Assembly (NCBI GenBank): GCA_021018815.1
Contig: JAITYX010000090.1
Span: 2,073,501-2,137,500 of the forward strand
Length of the DNA: 64,000 nt
Origin: Talinum fruticosum
Taxonomy: Eukaryota > Streptophyta > Magnoliopsida > Caryophyllales > Talinaceae
Direction of reading: 5' to 3'
The position numbers and the translations under genes are program-made. Below, one piece after another: positions 22,791 through 35,524 of the stretch. Numbering within the stretch: the first letter of the stretch is position 1; each line of letters begins with the position of its first letter. The notes under the pieces were generated by a model, which had not been told where the DNA came from, did not search any database, and worked only from the letters and a program-made list of their open reading frames with translations.

Positions 22791-22969
22791 AGGTCTTAAG
22801 GTAAAAGTGCTTGTACCAATGAATGCACTTATTGGTAACAATAATATATTTCTTGAAATTAAAACTTGTTTTCTCCTTCTTACCAAATTGAAGCAACTAC
22901 CATCTTGACCTACCACATTTTGTTGGTACTAATGCTAAATTTTAAATTAGATGAATTGAATCCTAATTT

Positions 22970-24360
22970 GGGTGGCTTTAGATTTTAAAAAAATGTATAA
23001 TAAGGATGTTAATTATCACTCATAAATTGGGTACAATTTGGCACTCAATTATTGGGACAAAATGAATTTTTTGACTAAGAAGGTCATAAAATTGATCCGA
23101 TCTGGATGTGATTTGTATTTGTTAGTGTAGCCCATAGTTACTAACAAAAGCTTTACAATTGAAAATTATAACCGTAATTATTAAGAATTTAAAGATTTTA
23201 AATCATATCATCATATATTAATTTAAACTAAGACAAGGTGCTTAAGAAGTAGATCATCTTAAGGCTCTGTTCAGCAACAGCGTTTTGAGTAGTTTTTAGC
23301 GTTTTGACCAAGTTAAAACACTAATCAATCAAATATTAGCGTTCGGTAAGGTAGTGTTTTAAATAGCTTTTGCAGTAGCTTTTAGCCTTTCAAGTAGTGT
23401 TTTTGAAAAACTAAGAATATTAGCTTTTCACATTTGAAAGTAGCGTTTCATATTTTTTGACAAAAAATCCCTTCATTAATTTATATTTGACAAATTATTT
23501 ATATCCTTTTACGTCAATTTACAATAATCAGCTAACTCAACCGCTAAATTTACCGAACACATTTATTCAATCGCTCAATTAAACCGTTATCCGCTAACAG
23601 TTAAAATCTAACAGCTATCAGGTACCTAAAAAGTTACCAACTATATAAACAGCTATCCGCTACTCAAACAACTCATTTTGCCGAACAGGGCTAATACGAT
23701 TAAAATCAGCCTTAATCTATTTAGCATTATGTTTTTATAGTTTTTTCATTGAAAGAAATTATGTGGTTATGATTATGATTATGATTAAACTACTTTGGCA
23801 TGATTCATGCTTAAGAAGTAGTCCAGACCAACAGTCAACAGGTAGGTCATCCAACACTACATACTTTGAGGCTTATCATATGAATCATTTTCTCTGAGTC
23901 GCTGTCGAAAATTTTAAATTTGAATTTTTCTATATTAATAATTATATTTTTTTATATACAAACTGTTTTCAATAAAATAAGAACCTCATTTACTTCAATA
24001 TAGTATTGATTGATATGCTAACAATATCGTTTTAGTAATTTAGTACACACGAGCATCGTTTTGTTGCTTTGTAAATTGGTTTAGTTATCGTTCTCATCCC
24101 TTTGGATTTGCCTAATTTGAGAGTATGGGTGAACTCTAGTAACCGAAACACAGCTCTTGTAGATACGACTTAAACTGACATATGTTAGTCATGACAACAC
24201 ACAGGTGCGGGTTCATATATGTGATAATAATATTGTAGCCCGACCCGAGCCGCCAGCCCCACTCCCTCGCATCCATAATCTTTTTTTTTTTTTTTTTTGG
24301 TTGTTGATCACCACCCCATCCATAATCATGATTCTCGTGATCCATAAAAAATTCAATAAA
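22970..24360 (+). repeat. Paralogous upstream block of knottin copy 3
   Basis: Collinear with 9,240-10,165 upstream of copy 2, interrupted by a MITE-bearing insertion between about 23,222 and 23,725. Confidence 0.65.
23263..23692. mobile_element. hAT-like MITE
   Basis: The ends GGCTCTGTTCAGCAA and TTGCCGAACAGGGCT form imperfect 15-base terminal inverted repeats of the kind seen in plant hAT MITEs. The 430-base interior is non-coding and rich in GCTATCCGCTA and TAGCTTTT words. The corresponding place in the copy 2 flank (near 9,450) lacks it, supporting insertion. An 8-base target duplication is not clear. Confidence 0.55.
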
Positions 24361-24400
24361 AGAAGACTACGTGGCAAAAAAATTATAGGGGTTGGGGCAT

Positions 24401-24408
24401 TATAAATA
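24401..24408 (+). promoter_or_regulatory. TATA box of knottin copy 3
   Basis: TATAAATA 55 bases before the start codon, in the conserved GGCATTATAAATATG context. The leader is shorter than in copies 1 and 2. Confidence 0.6.
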
Positions 24409-24462
24409 TGTTATTTCCAACACAAGCAGAATCAACACTCAAAACTGATCACCAAAGAGAGA

Positions 24463-24926
24463 ATGGAGAGTGCTTCCTTTTCACTCGGCAAACTTGCTCT
24501 CTTAGTGGCTCTCTTCATTCCCACCATAGGTTCGTTTCTTTAATTCAAGACTTGCTGCTTAATTTTCTAACTTCCTTTAGTTTCTTCCCTCTATTACAAT
24601 GCATATTAACGGATCATTAACTGTATGATAATTTAACAGCGTCAAGCTATGGAGTAGCTGCGAGGTATCCAGGAGTACCAATAAGAGGAAAAATCATATT
24701 TGAACAAGAGATAATGTCTGGAAAACCTGAAATGATGATGAAAGATGAAAAAATAGAGATAAGTGAAGTCGGGCAAGAATGGAAGGCTGTGGATGTGGTG
24801 CCTGATATTAAAAAAGTAACAGATGAACAGACACTTAAATGCAGAACGGGTGGAGAAGAATGTGATGTCTTTACTGATCCTTGTTGTTCTGGATTTGCAT
24901 GCCTTTATAATGACAAGTGCGTCTAA
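24463..24926 (+). CDS. Cystine-knot peptide precursor, copy 3 (intact, divergent)
   Basis: Exons 24,463-24,529 and 24,640-24,926 with a 110-base phase-1 intron encode 117 residues. The signal peptide starts MESASFSLGKLALLVALF. The pro-region keeps the GKIIFE block and the alternating acidic/basic pattern but differs from copies 1, 2 and 4 at many residues. Cysteines fall at 90, 97, 104, 105, 110 and 116, spacing C-x6-C-x6-CC-x4-C-x5-C, the classic knottin pattern. The mature part is acidic (three E/D in the second loop) whereas copy 1 is nearly neutral. All splice signals and the frame are intact. It is the most diverged member; secretion and a defence or inhibitor role are inferred from architecture only. 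Confidence 0.8.
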
Positions 24927-25435
24927 GTCACATATGCCCTCAAGTTTACTTGTTGTACCACTTGGAGTTTGGCCAAATATTATGTCCAAAATAAACGTTT
25001 CGTGCGATGATTAATTCTCATGCTTGATGTTCAGTTCATGTTTTTATTATAATTCCTCTTGTTTGCTGGGTTATTGTTTCTCTCTCTTTTGTTTCTCCAC
25101 ATTCTGTTGTTGTATCGCTCAACTTCATATGGATGTGATGGTTATCGGAAAACAAAAAAGATTATTACCATGCAATAATTCGTCTTCCTACAATTGTAGT
25201 TGTTAAGAATATGAGCTAATATGCAGAAGTAAAGTAGGATATCAAAACTGTATCGACAAAAATAAAGCAAGCAAGAAAAGCTATAAGTTTGACACAATAT
25301 TTACATGAAATAAACTAGGTTTTGCAACAAGGTTTTAAGCCTCGGATTGGGGGTTGGTTAATATTATGCCTATTATTGAAAGTACTTGCATTAATAAATC
25401 CATATTGCATCATTCCGTCGGTGATTGACACTACT
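24927..25435. other. 3' flank of knottin copy 3, no other gene
   Basis: Short pyrimidine-rich frames at 25.0-25.2 kb are not protein-like. The stretch runs directly into the CACTA element. Confidence 0.45.
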
Positions 25436-25438
25436 AGA
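25436..25438. repeat. CACTA target site duplication, left (TGA)
   Basis: TGA directly before CACTACTAG; the same three bases follow the right end at 37,109-37,111. Confidence 0.8.
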
Positions 25439-25449
25439 AAAAGGCTTCT

Positions 25450-25800
25450 AACGACGAAAAAATTGGTCGTTAAAGTGATTAACGACCAAAAAATTTTGGT
25501 CGTCAGTCGTCGTTAGTGCTTCCCTCGTTAATACTTTTAACGATGACTTTAAAATTTTCGTCGTTACTTAAAATAACGATGAAACAAGATGTCGTCGTTA
25601 CTAAAAATAACGATGAAACAAGATGTCATCGTAATTAGTTGATTTAATAACGATGAACTACATATTATTAACGACAAAATTTTTCGTCGTACATTTAAAA
25701 TAACCATAAATACAAAAATTAAAATCATGATCATTAACAACCAATTTGGTTCATCGTTATTTCTTTAACGATGAACATTTTCATCGTTAATAATATTATG
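25450..25800. repeat. CACTA subterminal repeats, left
   Basis: Many copies of TAACGA(T/C)GA, ATCGTTA and GTCGTTA words in both orientations occupy about 350 bases inside the left end. In En/Spm such repeats are the binding sites of TNPA and are required for excision. Confidence 0.8.
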
Positions 25801-27033
25801 GATAACCTAAATATATAATTTTACCAATTATCTTTAAAGTAATGTAATAAACTATTGATCACTAATATATATATATATACAAGTAACAACAAACTCGAAT
25901 TGATATGCATTAATTCCTTTGAATACGACCGGTCTGCGGAAACACAATATAAAACATAACCTAATATCAAAGCATCGTAAAACACACAATCTAAAAAACA
26001 ATCGAGGAAACTAGAAGTTCTCATAGTAATTGATATCCGAGTACAAGCAATATTAACCAAAAACTAAAAAATGAAGTCCTCCAAATGATTTTGAAAGTAT
26101 AAATCTTCATCAACTACTCATAAAAGGTAAGTGTTAGAACTTGAATAAGCAGTCCACATCTCCAAACAAATCCACATCTGCAAAAAATAGAGAATTATTA
26201 GAACTTTTACAAAATTGCAAAAGTATTGAACTTCGATCAAATTTATGTAACTCAAACAAACAACCACCATTTGATGTTCGGAGCTACAACTACGTCATCG
26301 GTGCATTGCATTACAATACATGCAGAAGTTGTGCTGCATCTCCATCGCAAATATCAAAGATGCATGAATGTTTGAAAATGGTCCAACAAATTTTGTCCAT
26401 AGATGGAAAGGTTATACCAAGGGCATCAATACCATGACAAGGAGACAGGAAGAGCTAAGGGGAGCATAATAGGTTAGACTTTCTAAAAAAGGGATAAATC
26501 TCTTAAGTCAATCAAGTTAAGAGCAAGTGCAATGGAAATATATCCATGATTCCTACACATCAACATTATTTCTTTCTAATCTCAAAAAATATATTGTTCC
26601 CTACAATCAAAAAGTATATTGTTCAATAATCAAGGAACCACAAGGCAAAGCTAACAGATCTTAGTGCCAAACTTATGGTTATTCCGTAAAGCATATTCAA
26701 GCAAAATCAAGTCTTTAATAGTGTTCTTACACTTGATTGAAACATATATGACAAAATCATGCTCAATTATCTTTATAACCTTCCTACTCCAGAATCACAA
26801 TTATAATCACAAACCCAAAAGGAATTCCCAAAAGCAAATGTTTCAATTCTTTCCCTCTAAATGTGACAACAAATCTTAGGCAGCCGAAGTATATCCCAAT
26901 TGTCAACTATCAACCAATTACACTAAGTTTCAATCACAATTGACCTTCATGTCTCACCTGAAACAACGTATGATATTTCATGGCATTCTATTAAACTAAA
27001 TCGAGCTACTCACCTGGCGAAAACAAGGTTCAT
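25801..27033. other. CACTA left non-coding region
   Basis: Between the subterminal repeats and the TNPA-like 3' end. One 98-codon frame at 26,141-26,437 has no known motif. No gene is claimed. Confidence 0.4.
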
Positions 27034-29056
27034 TTAAGTCGATGGATTATGGATGTTGAACTGCTGGAAAATGGCATCCTTCAAATTCGCTATTTCTGAT
27101 TCCACCGACTCTAAACGATTTTGAAGCTTTTCGTTTTCTGTTTCAACTATTGCCACACGTTCATGAAGAACCTCATTTTTCTTTCTCGCAGCATGGAGTT
27201 CAATTTCAAGTTCAGCTCTAGTAGGACAAGGTCCCCTTAAATCTTTTGCCTTTACTCCTCTTCCAAAGCCAACTATTCGATCTTTCGATTTTGATTTGAA
27301 AACCTTATTAGCAACCTGCACATTAAATCGGAAAAATGCATATATAAAACATAACTATCATGTAACATGTTATAAAAATTATTTGGCAAAAACACAATGT
27401 ACCTCCAGATGGGAAAGAGAAGGGTCTTTTTCTATAACATCTCGGATTTTATCCTATAAAGTACAACAATTACATTAATACATTGCACTTGCCAACTAAA
27501 GTTAAAAAATGTAAGCTTATAACATTATACGTACATATTTTTGAGTTATCTCTAGAGTTGCAAGCTCATCACCCTTTTTATGAGTTTCGCGGAACATTTG
27601 AAGGAAAGATGGCTCATTGCCGTCCTTTGCACCCTTTTGCAATAACAATTAGATAGTCAAAATATAATCAATGTGGTAAGCAATTTAAAAAAGAAAGAGA
27701 TAGTTTTAATACCAATTCCCAAGCAACTTGTCTATAAGGCTTACTTCCAGTCCTATGAAGTCTCTGCTTATTATAGTTTGCTCTATTTGAAGAGTTTCTA
27801 GCACTTGCTTTCTATTTTTTAAAAATAGCAACACATTAATATCACATATATTAGTTGAAATAATAGTCGATTACAAAACAAGTATATGTTAATAGACAAA
27901 GAAAAGATGTTAATTTCAGACCTTGTGGGATTCTTTTGAATAAATCTCTTTTATAAGCCACTCCCACTCCTCATGACTAAGTCCATTAGGTGTATGATCC
28001 AAAACTTGTCGTATAGTCCTTTTTGGTTTTGTGATATTATACCTCTTCAAATCAGCCCTCCAATTAATCCACAGCTCATACATATGGTGAAGAACATGTT
28101 CACGTTGTGCTTCCATGTTATCGTTGGAAAAAACATCCTGAAATAAAAAAGAAAAATTACATTAAAAAAGAGTAAGATGTAATATATCTTGTTCAAAATT
28201 TGAGAATTATACCATCACAGCCCTCCACATGTGTTCCAATTGTCGATCTTCAATATCTTTCCACTTGTGCACTCTGAGAGGGCACATATTTGTATCACGA
28301 ACAATAATTCCCAAGTGTCTAGACCGGACAACATGATTTTTTCCAACAGACACGATTATTATAGAATTCTATTTCAAGTTTTTCTCCGGGCTTCAACTTT
28401 GCGATTTCTATACATTTATTTCTACCTCGTGTTTTGCTGATAATTCTCTTTTTAAAAGCACCTCCTCCTAAGAATATGAAATCAATAAAATATCAATGAA
28501 TAGAAAATAATATTAAATGCAAAACCCACGCAAATCCAACTATTAAGTTACCGTTGTTCAATTCTTCCTCTAGCTGTGGTGTCTCTGCCTCATTAGCATT
28601 ACAATTCATTTCTTCATTAGCTGGAGGTGTCTCATGAACATGTTCCTCTCTTACATGGTTAGAAACACAAGCACGGTTAGGAATATGCAAGTCCTCGTCT
28701 CCGGAGGATGATGAAACACCATCCTCTCGACACCAAGGCAACATTGTCCTCAACATTAGTATTATCCTCAACATCATCCCTACGAAGTAGAGGAGGAGGA
28801 GAAATATTGCGAGCAGGAGCAGGTGTAATGTCTTGAGGAAACCTTGTAGTTGGATTGAAGGGAACTCTATCATCTAAACAAGCTCCGATTGGAGAATGCC
28901 TCACAAATGGATTAGTAGTTGTTTTACTGGTGACTGGAACATTCATAGCGGATCGACTTTTTGAGTTGTTAACCATCCCGGGGATGCAGATGAAGAAGAC
29001 TGATTTTTAGAAACATATAGTTCATGTAGTTTCTTTCCACGACCTTTAGCTAACAT
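27034..29056 (-). pseudogene. TNPA-like protein (Ptta/En/Spm family, Transposase_24), multi-exon
   Basis: Reading leftward from an ATG at 29,056 (MLAKGRGKKLHELYVSKNQ), the product has a low-complexity S/P/N-rich N-terminal part, the core motif KPGEKLEIEF near 28.39 kb, then ELWINWRADLKRY and SHEEWEWLIKEIY (28.12-27.92 kb), then RLHRTGSKPYRQVAWEL near 27.73 kb, then PSFLQMFRETHKKGDELA near 27.58 kb, a short exon at 27,453-27,403 (DKIRDVIEKDPSLSHLE) and a C-terminal coiled coil at 27,315-27,034. Introns are short and GT-AG. This is the domain order of plant Ptta/En/Spm proteins, which bind subterminal repeats and assist excision. Frameshifts near 28,980 and 28,740 and a stop near 28.32 kb break the frame. 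Confidence 0.75.
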
Positions 29057-29214
29057 ACCAGGTGCCGAAATGACGGTCTATCGGACCACGGCATACAGGA
29101 CTTCTTCCCCGATTTGGTGGAATTGGAATTAATCATCTTCCCGCAATATGTTAAAAGCAAACAAAATTAAATCACTTCCCAAAATAAACATGTCAATATA
29201 AGATGTACAACAAA

Positions 29215-29440
29215 TGGCCATTTGATATCTGCAGCAGACCATCTGTCTGCCGACTGCAAGCAACCAGCGAGCACCATCTGCTGGTTGCAGCAGCTCTCAT
29301 GCTGCACATGGCAGCTGATGGCTGCAGCTCGCAGAGCAGCCATCTGCTGCTATCTGCAGCTGCCTTCTGCAGACACAAGGCTGCTGCAGATGATGAGCAA
29401 CAGCCAGCAGTAGGCGACGTTAGCTGCAGATGTTCCGTGG
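29215..29440. repeat. CTGCAG/CAGC-rich array inside CACTA (first)
   Basis: A GC-rich island of overlapping CTGCAG, GCAGC and CAGCAG words in an otherwise AT-rich element. The open frames on both strands (alanine- or cysteine-rich) are by-products of the repeat. The same vocabulary forms the loop of the hairpin at 33.5-33.84 kb. Confidence 0.7.
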
Positions 29441-29653
29441 GCATGTTACGTCTAATACAAATGTCCTGTGGACCTCATAACAATAAGCAACGTCAGCAAA
29501 GCAAACACTAGTAACTAGTAAATTATGATCAACAAGCAAACCCATATGGTAGGATACACTAAGCTTATATGGTGCAATAAAGGAAACATATGTTTGATAA
29601 ATGTGAATACATCAATATCAATAATTAACTATGAAAGAAAGTGCAACTATATT

Positions 29654-32600
29654 TCATCTTTGTCTCTTTCTAGATCTTTGTTCATCCTCCAGATTTGCTT
29701 CACTGTGAGAGCTCGTAATTCGAAGATCATCCACTGGTTCTATCTCATTAGAGCAATGAAGGCGTGACTTAAGTGCTACATGCCAACCTTTGTTCACGTT
29801 GTCGATTGCATAGAAAGCCTGATGTGCTTGACTAGCCAAGATAAATGACTCGTTAGTTTTTAATTGCCGTTTGCAATTAATACTAACAAAGCCATATTGG
29901 TCAATTTTAATCCCTTTAGCTTTATCATATACATCGAACCATTTGCAGCGAAATAGCACTACTCGTTTCCCCCAAGATATTGTAGCTCAAGTACATTGGT
30001 TAAGACCCCATAATAATCTACATTTTCATCTCCTTGACTTGTATTTCCAATGACAACTACACCACTATTTTGAGTTGTCAACCTCTTCTCTTGCTGTTCT
30101 ATATGAAATCTATATCCATTGACTATATAGCCACTAAAGGATGTGACATATTGTGTTGGCCTACGTGCCAATGAAAGTAAATCTTCCATTTTCTTACTCT
30201 TCTCATGCTCATATAGCTGCGTTACCTATTAAAAAAATATATTGAATATATTAATTATGCATATTAATTTACATATACGAGTCTATTTACTTGTAAAGTA
30301 ATATACTTACTTCACACTTGAACCATTCCCTAAAGTTTTTACACCATTCTTCCTCGGGAGAGAAACATCGGATAGTTGGCTTGCAGAGTATTTTCTATAT
30401 GAAACAAATACATTACTTAAGTTAAAAAATTAATTTCATCAACTTAAATTTCATAATATGACATAAAAAACCTTTTAGATATGATACGTACTCTAGAAAA
30501 GGTTGAACATCATCACAATTCTTCAAAATATAAATGTGAGCTTCATCTAACTCATACTTCTCAACATCGGTACGAACTCTTTGGAATCCAAGTATCCGAC
30601 AGGGATGATTAAAGATATGTAAACCTCCATCATGGTCATTTTGATTTTCATGATTTCGATCGAGGCGATTGAACCTTGTCTCCATGTTATGTAAATATCT
30701 TGAACAAAGGGTCATACATTCATCAGCCAAATAACCCTCTGCAATTGATGCCTCCGGTCGTGCCTTATTGCGAATGTAACTTTTGAATGTATGCATAACT
30801 TGTTCGACTGGATACATCCATCTAAATTGAACTAGCCCTCCAATTCTAGCTTTATAAGCTAAGTGGATAGGTAAGTGCATCATAACATCAAAAAATGCAG
30901 GAGGAAAAGCCTTTTCTAGCTTACATAGAGAAATAGGGATTTGAGCCTCAATTTGATTCGAGTTCATCTATGTTTAGTTCTTTGGCACCTAATATAGCAA
31001 AGAACATAGATAGCTCAATAAGTGCCTCTCGTACAACTGGAGTAAGAAGACCACGCAATGCTAGTGGTAAGAAATGTTGGAGTATAACATGACAATCATG
31101 ACTCTTAAGACCGGATATTTTTGTCTCCTTCATATTTACACAATAGGAAATATTGGAAGAAAACCCATCTGGAACTTTTAACTCTTTCAAAAATTGGCAA
31201 AAATGCGCTTTTCAAGAGTAGATAAAGTATATGGTGCAGGGGGCATCTTTAACTTATCCTCCTCTTTCAACAAGTGCAGATTAGATCTCAATCCCATTTT
31301 TTCCAAGTCAAGACGCGTCTTCATCGTATCCTTGGTTTTTCCTTTGATATTCATAATTGTTCCAAGAATATTATCGCATATATTTTTCTCAATATGCATC
31401 ACGTCTAAATTGTGGCGCAATAAAAGGTCCCTCCAATATGGAAGACGAAAGAAGACACTTTTCTTACTCCAGTTATCCCCTCTTTTCTCATTGGATATTT
31501 TAGTCTTCTTATTTGGATCCTTACTTAATACAATATTCTCAAGATCCTTCACTTGATGAAGAATTTCATCAATTGAAGAAGGCTCTGGAGGTCCACCACG
31601 TTCAATTGTTCCATCAAACAAATCTTTTTGTTTTCGAAATTGATGATTTGTAGATAAATAGCGTCGATGACCCATATAACATTGCTTACCACCATGAGAC
31701 AACCTCGGAGAATGGGTCTTCTTCATACAACAAGGGCATGCTAACTTCCCCTTAGTACTCCAACCAAACAACATTCCATATGCTTGGAAAGTCATTTATT
31801 GTCCAAAGCAACGCAGCATGAAGTTGAAAGTGACATTTAGCGAAGGCATCATATGTCTCAACTCCAACTTCCCATAACTCCTTCAACTCTTCAATTAAGG
31901 GTTGCAAATATATGTCAATTGCATTGCCAGGACTATCAAGACCAGGAATAAGCATTGAAAGAATCATATTAGATTGTCTCATATAGAGCTCGGGTGGCAA
32001 GTTGTATGGAATCGGAATGACAGGCCAAATACTATATGAAGTTTTTGAATTCGTAAAGGGTTGAAAGCCATCACTAGCAAGGCCAAGTCTAACATTACGA
32101 GGATCCGAAGCGAACCCTTCATGCATTTCATCAAGTGACTTCCACGCAACGGAATCGGCTGGGTGCCTCATTATCCCATCTTTCTTTCGTTTATCATGAT
32201 GCCATCTCATTAAAGAAGTTGTCTTGGAGGACATATATAACCTTTGCAACCTTGGCTTTAATGGAAAGTATCGTAATGTCTTTTGAGGTATTCTTTTACC
32301 ATTTGACCCACACTTATCATCCCCATTACGCTTATCGGTCTTCCATCTAGATGCACCACATACTTTACATTTGTCTAACTTCTTCTCATCCTTCCAATAT
32401 AACATACAATCATTCACACATGCATCAATTTTCTCATAAGAAAGTCCAAGATCTTTGATGGTCTTTTTCGCCTCATAATAAGAGTCGGGCAAATTTGAAC
32501 TATTAGGTAACAACTCATCTTTTAAGAATTGCAATAGCATGGTAAAAGATTCATTACTCCAACGACCAAGAGTCTTAATGTGAAGGAGTTTCACCAATGC

Positions 32601-33055
32601 GGACATTTTGAAGACTTACAACCATCATACACAAGATCTTGTGAGTCCTTTAGCAACTTATAAAATGTCTTAACCTCATCATTTGGTTCCTCTTCACCAT
32701 TCTCATAGCTTAAAGAATTTATATCATTAAATTCATGATATAAATCCCTTAATATTCCATCTATTTCATCATGTTCACCAATATCATCCTCATCATCCAT
32801 ATCTATGTTAGACTCGCTAAACCTCTCCCCATGATGATACCAAAATGTGTACCTTTTGACAATTCCATAAGCCAATAGATGCCCTTGAACTTGCTCACGA
32901 GTCCCAAACTCTATGTTCACACATTTCACACATGGACAACGAATGGACTTTGTTCCTAGATTAGTAAAGGCATAATCCAAAAAACTTTCAACTCCCTTTT
33001 CATATTCAGTACTCCAGAGATCTTCATTGTTCATCCACCCCTTGTTAGGTGTCAT
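29654..33055 (-). pseudogene. TNPD transposase (Tnp2 family), frameshifted
   Basis: Starting at MTPNKGWMNNEDLWSTEYE (33,055), the order is a Transpos_assoc domain with IRCPCVKCVN, the Transposase_21 core (32.6-31.2 kb) with NDCMLYWKDEKKLDKCKVCG, SDGFQPF, LPPELYMRQSNMILSMLIPG, LACPCCMKKTHSPRL and HNLDVMHIEKNICDN, then DUF4218 (31.19-30.42 kb) with GLKSHDCHVILQHFLPLALR, HLPIHLAYKARIGG and RPEASIAEGYLADEC, and, past two introns, DUF4216 (30.2-29.65 kb) with FRCKWFDVYDKAKGIK and FILASQAHQAFY. This is the full domain set of plant CACTA transposases, which cut and join the element. Adjacent parts are separated by five one-base indels, near 32,600, 31,780, 31,190, 30,960 and 29,960, so no continuous protein is made. 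Confidence 0.9.
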
Positions 33056-33180
33056 TGTCTCAAAATTGATTTGCCAAAAAGAGTACCTTATATTTGGAAC
33101 AAAAGAAAAATACATGAGCTAACCTAATTCAAATCTAATAAATACTCAAACATCTAAAATTTATTGTGCCGAGAGGGCTC

Positions 33181-34166
33181 ACGACTTCTTGCTTCAAGCA
33201 AAATAATGAATCCTTCAACCTTGAGATCCGAGGCGGAATTACAAAAGTTTTCATACAATGGACTCATAAATATGAAACTCCGATGGTAGAATAGAAGATT
33301 GAGCCTATTTATAGCATAAACAAAAAGGAGTGCTATTCTAGCTCGCTTATAGCTATCAAGCGACGAGATCAAGAAATAGATAAGGTTGATTTCACATACC
33401 AAATGTCTTATGTCTCACTTTCTGGCCCAAAAGGAATTCATATTGAACATTTTTCATATGCCAAAGCTTTTGCATATGCACCTAGAGACTCAGCCTCTAA
33501 TTTAGATATTTCATCTCATAACTCAGCAGGAGCAGCGAGCTATCTCGCAATGAAGGCAGCTGCAGCCAACAAGTCGCAGCTATCTGCAGCTAGAAGGCTG
33601 CGGCAGCCAGCCGCAACTATCTGCAGCGAGAAGGCTGTGGCAGCCAGCCGCAGCCTATCTGCGGCACAAGGTCTGCTGCAGCCAGCCGCAGCTATCTCTG
33701 CGGCACAAGGCTGCAGCAGCTATCTCGTGCAGAAGGTCTGCTGCACCTATCTCGTGCGAAGGCTCGCTGCAGGCTGCAGATAGCATGTCTTGTTGGCTAC
33801 AGCAGACCTTCTCGCTGCAGATGGCGATTGCTTGTTTGTAGATCTAAATTAGAGGTCGAGTCTCTAGCTGCATCTGCAAAAGCTTTGGCATATGAAAATG
33901 TCCAATATGAATTCAAATTGGGCCAGAAAGTTCCACATAAGACATTTGGTATGTGAAATCAACCTTATCTATTTCTTGATCTGCTGCTTGATAGCTATAA
34001 GCGAGCTAGAATAGCACTCCTTTTTGTTTATGTCGTAAATAGGCTCAATCTTCTATTCTACCATCGGAGTTTCATATTTATGAGTCCATTGTATGAAAAC
34101 TTTTGTAATTCCGCCTCGGATCTCAAGGTTGAAGGATTCATTATTTTGCTTGAAGCAAGAAGTCGT
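33181..34166. mobile_element. Foldback element with long hairpin and CTGCAG-rich loop
   Basis: Left arm 33,181-33,508 and right arm 33,841-34,166 are near-perfect reverse complements over about 327 bases, starting at ACGACTTCTTGC on the left and ending GCAAGAAGTCGT on the right. The 330-base loop is a dense array of CTGCAG, GCAGC and CAGCC words. The structure lies just upstream of the TNPD start, inside the CACTA. No transposase is encoded and no flanking duplication is obvious. The alanine-rich frame at 33,403-33,783 is a product of the repeat. Confidence 0.8.
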
Positions 34167-34169
34167 CAT

Positions 34170-35462
34170 AGGGAGTACTTTGCTTTGGTTATAAATTATA
34201 ATTCATTGTTTTAATCCAAAGGGAGTAGAACAATTTAGACTTTAATTAAAGAAAAAGGTGAAAGAAAAAAAAAAAAGAGAGGAGAGAGTATTCCTATTTG
34301 ATTTTTGTTGGGTCAGCGCCCACATTAAACCTATATAGGTCGAATTATGAAACGTAATTTCCAACTCATCCGCAACATCTTAAGTATGTGCTAAGTACAC
34401 AACCATAGTGTGCTCGAGTTCTTCGAGTATCATCTTTATTGCATGGACTTCCTATATAGGTTTCAGGAAAGATATATTTGACCTCTTATTCCTAGCTAGA
34501 CTTGTGAGCTCTAAGCTTTTCCTACATTCACTAGGAATCCAACATCTTAAGAGCCACGATTGACAAATTCATAATTGCTATATTCCTTGAGTTCATTATT
34601 ATCATGACATGCTTGTGGAAATGGTTGAATTTCATCCTTTTAAATTAGCTTTTTGATTTTCTATTCTTTATTAATTGTAACTCCACTCAAGACGTTGCTT
34701 TAATAGAATAAGACAACCAAATATGGATACTATCCAGGTTGGGAAATGTAGACATAGGTAGCGTTACATTGTCGTGGTCTGTTATTTTACATGCAAACCC
34801 ATGGAGTAGTGTAAATGCCATTGCAAGTTGTCTCCCCGTTATACTAACCCCCGTGATTTTCTTATTTCGGTTCCAGAGGAGAATTTGATTGCCCCAAAAA
34901 AGCCAGATTTGGTCAGGTAAACATTGAAACCAATCAATTCTAGTAAAAACATGTTAGCGAAGGATAGGCATAGATTTAACACAACATGCCATACAACTTC
35001 CCATACAATGCCAATGAAAGCTAAAATGTTGAATTGAACAACTGCAACAATCAATACATAGTAGCCAAATCGAGTGTCAACCATTATAACCTGAACTCTA
35101 TATCTCTTGATTGGAACATAAATTCAGCAGGCATAAGCAATTTTGAAGATCCAATTTCACCCAACAAAATTCAAAATCGTGGACACACAATCGCACAAAA
35201 TGTAAAAGAATAAAGACTAAAATTCAAAGCAGAAATCAATCGAAAAAGTAGGAGATAATTTGGAGAATAGAAACCCTCGTACACTGGTCCGCTAGATCAG
35301 TCTGCTGCACACCGGATATATAGGCCAAATACGCTAAATATCTGAAAAGAAAGGTGGCATTATCAGGATCCCACTAAAAATAATGCATAATGTTAATCAA
35401 AAAAGATAACAGCGTGTTAAGAAATAGAACCATGTTCTTAATCAAATATACTTGTAACAGAT

Positions 35463-35524
<62 letters not shown>

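Noticed and set aside
29193..29511. Three alanine/cysteine/serine-rich frames on both strands
   Set aside because: Artefact of the CTGCAG/GCAGC array; no domain and no conserved start.
31194..31556. 120-codon plus-strand frame inside the CACTA
   Set aside because: Antisense shadow of the TNPD Transposase_21 region.
33403..33783. Alanine-rich 126-codon frame
   Set aside because: It runs from one hairpin arm into the repeat loop, so openness is due to the repeat.
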